Assembly: GCA_905212345.1 (NCBI GenBank)
Contig: CAJMEC010000007.1
Location: 1 to 59,806, forward strand
DNA: 59,806 bases
Direction of reading: 5' to 3'
DNA from: an uncultured Sutterella sp.
GTDB lineage: Bacteria; Pseudomonadota; Gammaproteobacteria; Burkholderiales; Burkholderiaceae_F
Part shown: positions 57,685-59,806 of the stretch, in pieces
Numbering within the stretch: the first letter of the stretch is position 1
Layout: every line of letters begins with the position of its first letter
Notes under the pieces: generated by a model
The model's input: only the letters and a program-made list of their open reading frames with translations
Told to the model about the DNA's origin: nothing
Databases searched by the model: none
Translations under genes and position numbers: made by a program

Positions 57685-57879
57685 ATGTCGTGGGAAACTT
57701 GGGTATTGGCCTTTGCTCTGGTTTGCATTATTGAAGGATTGATTCCTTTTACGGCGCCGGAGAAATGGCTTGATGCCGTTAGAGAGATCGGCCAGGTGGC
57801 TTCGCCCGATGTGATCCGAAAAATCGGTTTAGGATTGCTTTTAGTTGGTGTCGGTGTGATTTGGCTTATCACAGCTTAG
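57685..57879 (+). CDS. DUF2065 membrane protein
   Basis: A 64-residue protein with two membrane segments (TWVLAFALVCIIEGLIPFTA and KIGLGLLLVGVGVIWLI). This is the DUF2065 family, often found between hflC and purA in betaproteobacteria and others. Function unknown. A strong terminator follows at 57900. Confidence 0.85.
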   Translation: MSWETWVLAFALVCIIEGLIPFTAPEKWLDAVREIGQVASPDVIRKIGLGLLLVGVGVIWLITA

Positions 57880-57899
57880 TTTTCTGACAAAATCAAAGG

Positions 57900-57920
57900 G
57901 CCCGCTTCGGCGGGCTTTTT
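57900..57920 (+). terminator. Terminator after hflK-hflC-DUF2065
   Basis: GCCCGC-TTCG-GCGGGC followed by TTTTT, a textbook intrinsic terminator. purA must therefore have its own promoter in 57921-58077. Confidence 0.9.
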
Positions 57921-58077
57921 CGTGTTTGTCTTTTTTGTCAATGGAAGTTTTGCCTGAGGAAATAGCCATTGAGACTACAAAAAAATGAAAAACTAAGCCA
58001 TAATACAAGGGTTGTGGATCGGCTTTATAAAATGCCGTCCGGTTACAGTTTTTACTGCTTTTTTCGGGGATAAAACA

Positions 58078-59373
58078 ATGGCTAAGAATGTTGTCGTGGT
58101 CGGAGCCCAGTGGGGTGACGAAGGCAAAGGCAAGATTGTCGACTGGTTGACCGAACAGGTCGATGGGGTGGTGCGCTTCAATGGCGGTCACAACGCCGGT
58201 CATACGCTGGTGATCAATGGTCACAAGACGGTGTTGCGTTTGATTCCGTCAGGCATTATGCACCCGACGATGACTTGCTATCTCGGTAACGGCATCGTAT
58301 TTTGTCCGGAAGCTTTCTTCGGTGAAATAGAACAGTTAAGAGAACACGGCTGCGAGGCAGAACACCGCATCCGTGTTTCCAGCAATGCGCCGTTGGTGAT
58401 GCCCTATCATATTGCATTGGATCACGCTCGTGAGGCGGCCGCCGGCGCTAAGAAGATCGGCACGACCGGTCGCGGCATCGGTCCGACTTATGAAGATAAA
58501 GTTGCCCGCCGCGGTGTGCGCGTTGCAGACCTCTTTAACGAGAAGTTTTTTATCGAGCGCGTTCGTGATGTGATGGAATACCACAATTTCGAGTTGACGA
58601 AGTTGCTCGGTTCCGAAGCACTCGACATTAACAAGGTTATTGATGAGACGTTGGCCTATGCTCCCCGTATTAAGCCGATGCTCACCGATGTTTCCTACAC
58701 CATCAACAAATTGATGGACGAAGGGAAGTCCTTCCTCTTTGAAGGTGCTCAAGGCTCCATGCTGGACATCGACCACGGCACTTATCCGTATGTAACCAGT
58801 TCCAACACGGTTGCCGGCGCAGTTTGCTCGGGTGCCGGTGTCGGCGCTCACCGTATCGACTATGTTTTGGGTATTACCAAAGCTTACTGCACTCGTGTTG
58901 GTGAGGGTCCGTTCCCGACTGAACTGCACGATGAAATCGGTCAGCACTTGCGCGATAAGGGCTATGAATACGGCGCTGTCACGGGTCGTCCGCGTCGCTG
59001 CGGCTGGTTTGATGGAGCGGCTATGCGCCGTGCCGTACAAATCAACGGCTTGCGTGGTTTGGCTGTGATGAAGCTTGACGTGTTGGATGGTTTGGATACG
59101 GTTCGTTTGGGTGTGGGTTACAAGTATCAGGGCGAAGAAATTGATGTTATGCCCTATGGTGCAGAGGCCTGCGCGCAATGTGAAGTGATCTACGAAGACT
59201 TCCCGGGGTGGAAGGAAAGCACGTTCGGTGTGAAGCGTTGGGAAGATTTGCCTGAAACGGCCAAACGTTATCTGCAACGTTTGTCTGAAGTGGCCGGCTG
59301 CCCGATCGCAGTTGTCTCAACTGGTCCTGATCGTTCGCAGACGATCATGCTCGATAACCCGTTTAACAAATAA
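58078..59373 (+). CDS. purA: Adenylosuccinate synthetase
   Basis: A 431-residue enzyme that joins IMP and aspartate with GTP in AMP synthesis. Marks are VVVVGAQWGDEGKGKIVDWL near the start, FNGGHNAGHTLVI, and TTGRGIGPTYEDK. The frame is open farther upstream, but the ATG at 58078 gives the usual N-terminus (KNVVVVGAQWGDEGKG). A hairpin follows the stop. Confidence 0.96.
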   Translation: MAKNVVVVGAQWGDEGKGKIVDWLTEQVDGVVRFNGGHNAGHTLVINGHKTVLRLIPSGIMHPTMTCYLGNGIVFCPEAFFGEIEQLREHGCEAEHRIRVSSNAPLVMPYHIALDHAREAAAGAKKIGTTGRGIGPTYEDKVARRGVRVADLFNEKFFIERVRDVMEYHNFELTKLLGSEALDINKVIDETLAYAPRIKPMLTDVSYTINKLMDEGKSFLFEGAQGSMLDIDHGTYPYVTSSNTVAGAVCSGAGVGAHRIDYVLGITKAYCTRVGEGPFPTELHDEIGQHLRDKGYEYGAVTGRPRRCGWFDGAAMRRAVQINGLRGLAVMKLDVLDGLDTVRLGVGYKYQGEEIDVMPYGAEACAQCEVIYEDFPGWKESTFGVKRWEDLPETAKRYLQRLSEVAGCPIAVVSTGPDRSQTIMLDNPFNK

Positions 59374-59386
59374 CTTACTGAAAAAA

Positions 59387-59405
59387 GGGCGGCTTGCGAC
59401 CGCCC
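59387..59405 (+). terminator. Hairpin between purA and the phosphoribosyltransferase gene
   Basis: GGGCGG pairs with CCGCCC across a 7-nt loop, with six A before it and only TT after it. It could be a weak terminator or an mRNA-stabilising stem. It occupies the place where the next gene would need a ribosome site. Confidence 0.5.
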
Positions 59406-59409
59406 TTCA

Positions 59410-59806
59410 ATGTCTATGACTGACCTGTTTGTTACCCAAGAAGAGTACGACGATCTCGTTGAACAGTTGGTTCTCAAAGTGGCCGATGACGGCTACAAGT
59501 TTGACACCATTCTGTGTTTGGCCCGTGGCGGCATGCGTGTAGGCGATATTTTCTCACGCGTTCACGATATGCCTTTGGCGATTTTGGCAACGAGCTCTTA
59601 TCGTCAGGCCGCCGGCAAGCAACAAGGTGACTTGGATATTGCGCAATTTATCACCAAGACGGGTGGAGAAATCGCCGGGCGCATGTTGTTGGTTGATGAT
59701 ATGGCGGATTCCGGCAAGACGCTTGAACAAGTGGTCCATCATTTAAAACAACAATATCCGGCGATTACAGAAATTCGCGTAGCCGTACTCTGGTGGAAAT
59801 CCCACT
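59410..59806 (+). CDS. Phosphoribosyltransferase, N-terminal part (cut by window end)
   Basis: The frame begins MSMTDLFVTQEEYDDLVEQL and runs to the window end over 132 residues. The PRPP-binding loop is seen as GRMLLVDDMADSGKTLEQ. It belongs to the purine-type phosphoribosyltransferases (hypoxanthine or xanthine), in keeping with its place after purA. Start may be at 59410 or 59416; neither has a clear ribosome site because a hairpin stands directly upstream. Confidence 0.85.
   Translation, partial: MSMTDLFVTQEEYDDLVEQLVLKVADDGYKFDTILCLARGGMRVGDIFSRVHDMPLAILATSSYRQAAGKQQGDLDIAQFITKTGGEIAGRMLLVDDMADSGKTLEQVVHHLKQQYPAITEIRVAVLWWKSH

Noticed and set aside
1..59806. CRISPR array
   Set aside because: No regularly spaced repeats of 23-40 bp with unique spacers were seen. 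The 10- and 11-bp tandem repeats have no spacers.

Overview
The window is a chromosome segment of a betaproteobacterium of the Burkholderiales. It carries the housekeeping order ispG-hisS-yfgM-bamB-der-hfq-hflX at the left and hflK-hflC-DUF2065-purA at the right. The order, the moderate GC content and the gene sequences suggest a gut-type Sutterellaceae member (Sutterella/Parasutterella-like). That placement is inference from gene order, since no marker gene was compared.

Region 1 (1-6420) holds the host genes, ending in hflX and a tRNA-Ala(CGC). Region 2 (6421 to about 47780) is an apparently intact temperate short-tailed phage (podovirus type). Reading left to right it contains: a tyrosine integrase next to the tRNA, a PemK-like toxin gene followed by a predicted independent structured RNA, a leftward early operon (MazG-like, a HicB fusion, small proteins, AlpA, RecT, YqaJ exonuclease), three leftward genes lying behind the repressor gene, the repressor/Cro switch with recognisable promoters, a rightward replication block whose replication gene contains six 11-bp iterons, RusA, terminase, portal, scaffold, capsid, fibres, a lysis block (holin, M15 peptidase, Rz/Rz1), nozzle-type tail proteins, ejection proteins and a 2629-residue polyvalent protein. 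Region 3 (about 47840-55030) has host accessory metabolism: a PutP-type symporter, a Na/Pi cotransporter, and a leftward peptide-use cluster yjiH-yjiG-M20 peptidase-iadA. Region 4 (55343-59806) resumes the housekeeping block: hflK, hflC, DUF2065, purA and a truncated phosphoribosyltransferase gene.

The phage genes fit a normal temperate cycle. Repressor and Cro-like proteins act on GTAGCTA-like sites in two control regions. The leftward operon provides recombination, the rightward operon replication and then packaging and virion genes. Several things are not explained by a standard phage map: the toxin plus structured RNA cassette bounded by a 16-bp direct repeat, a self-contained leftward unit for a 41-residue membrane peptide with a long structured leader inside the late operon, a roughly 190-nt structured RNA before the capsid gene, a hairpin plus five-codon leader frame controlling the holin start, a HicB domain joined to a DUF551-like domain, and a tandem set of small virion-region genes sharing the N-terminal motif MFNKxLLL. 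All functional claims come from reading sequence only; no database or folding program was run.
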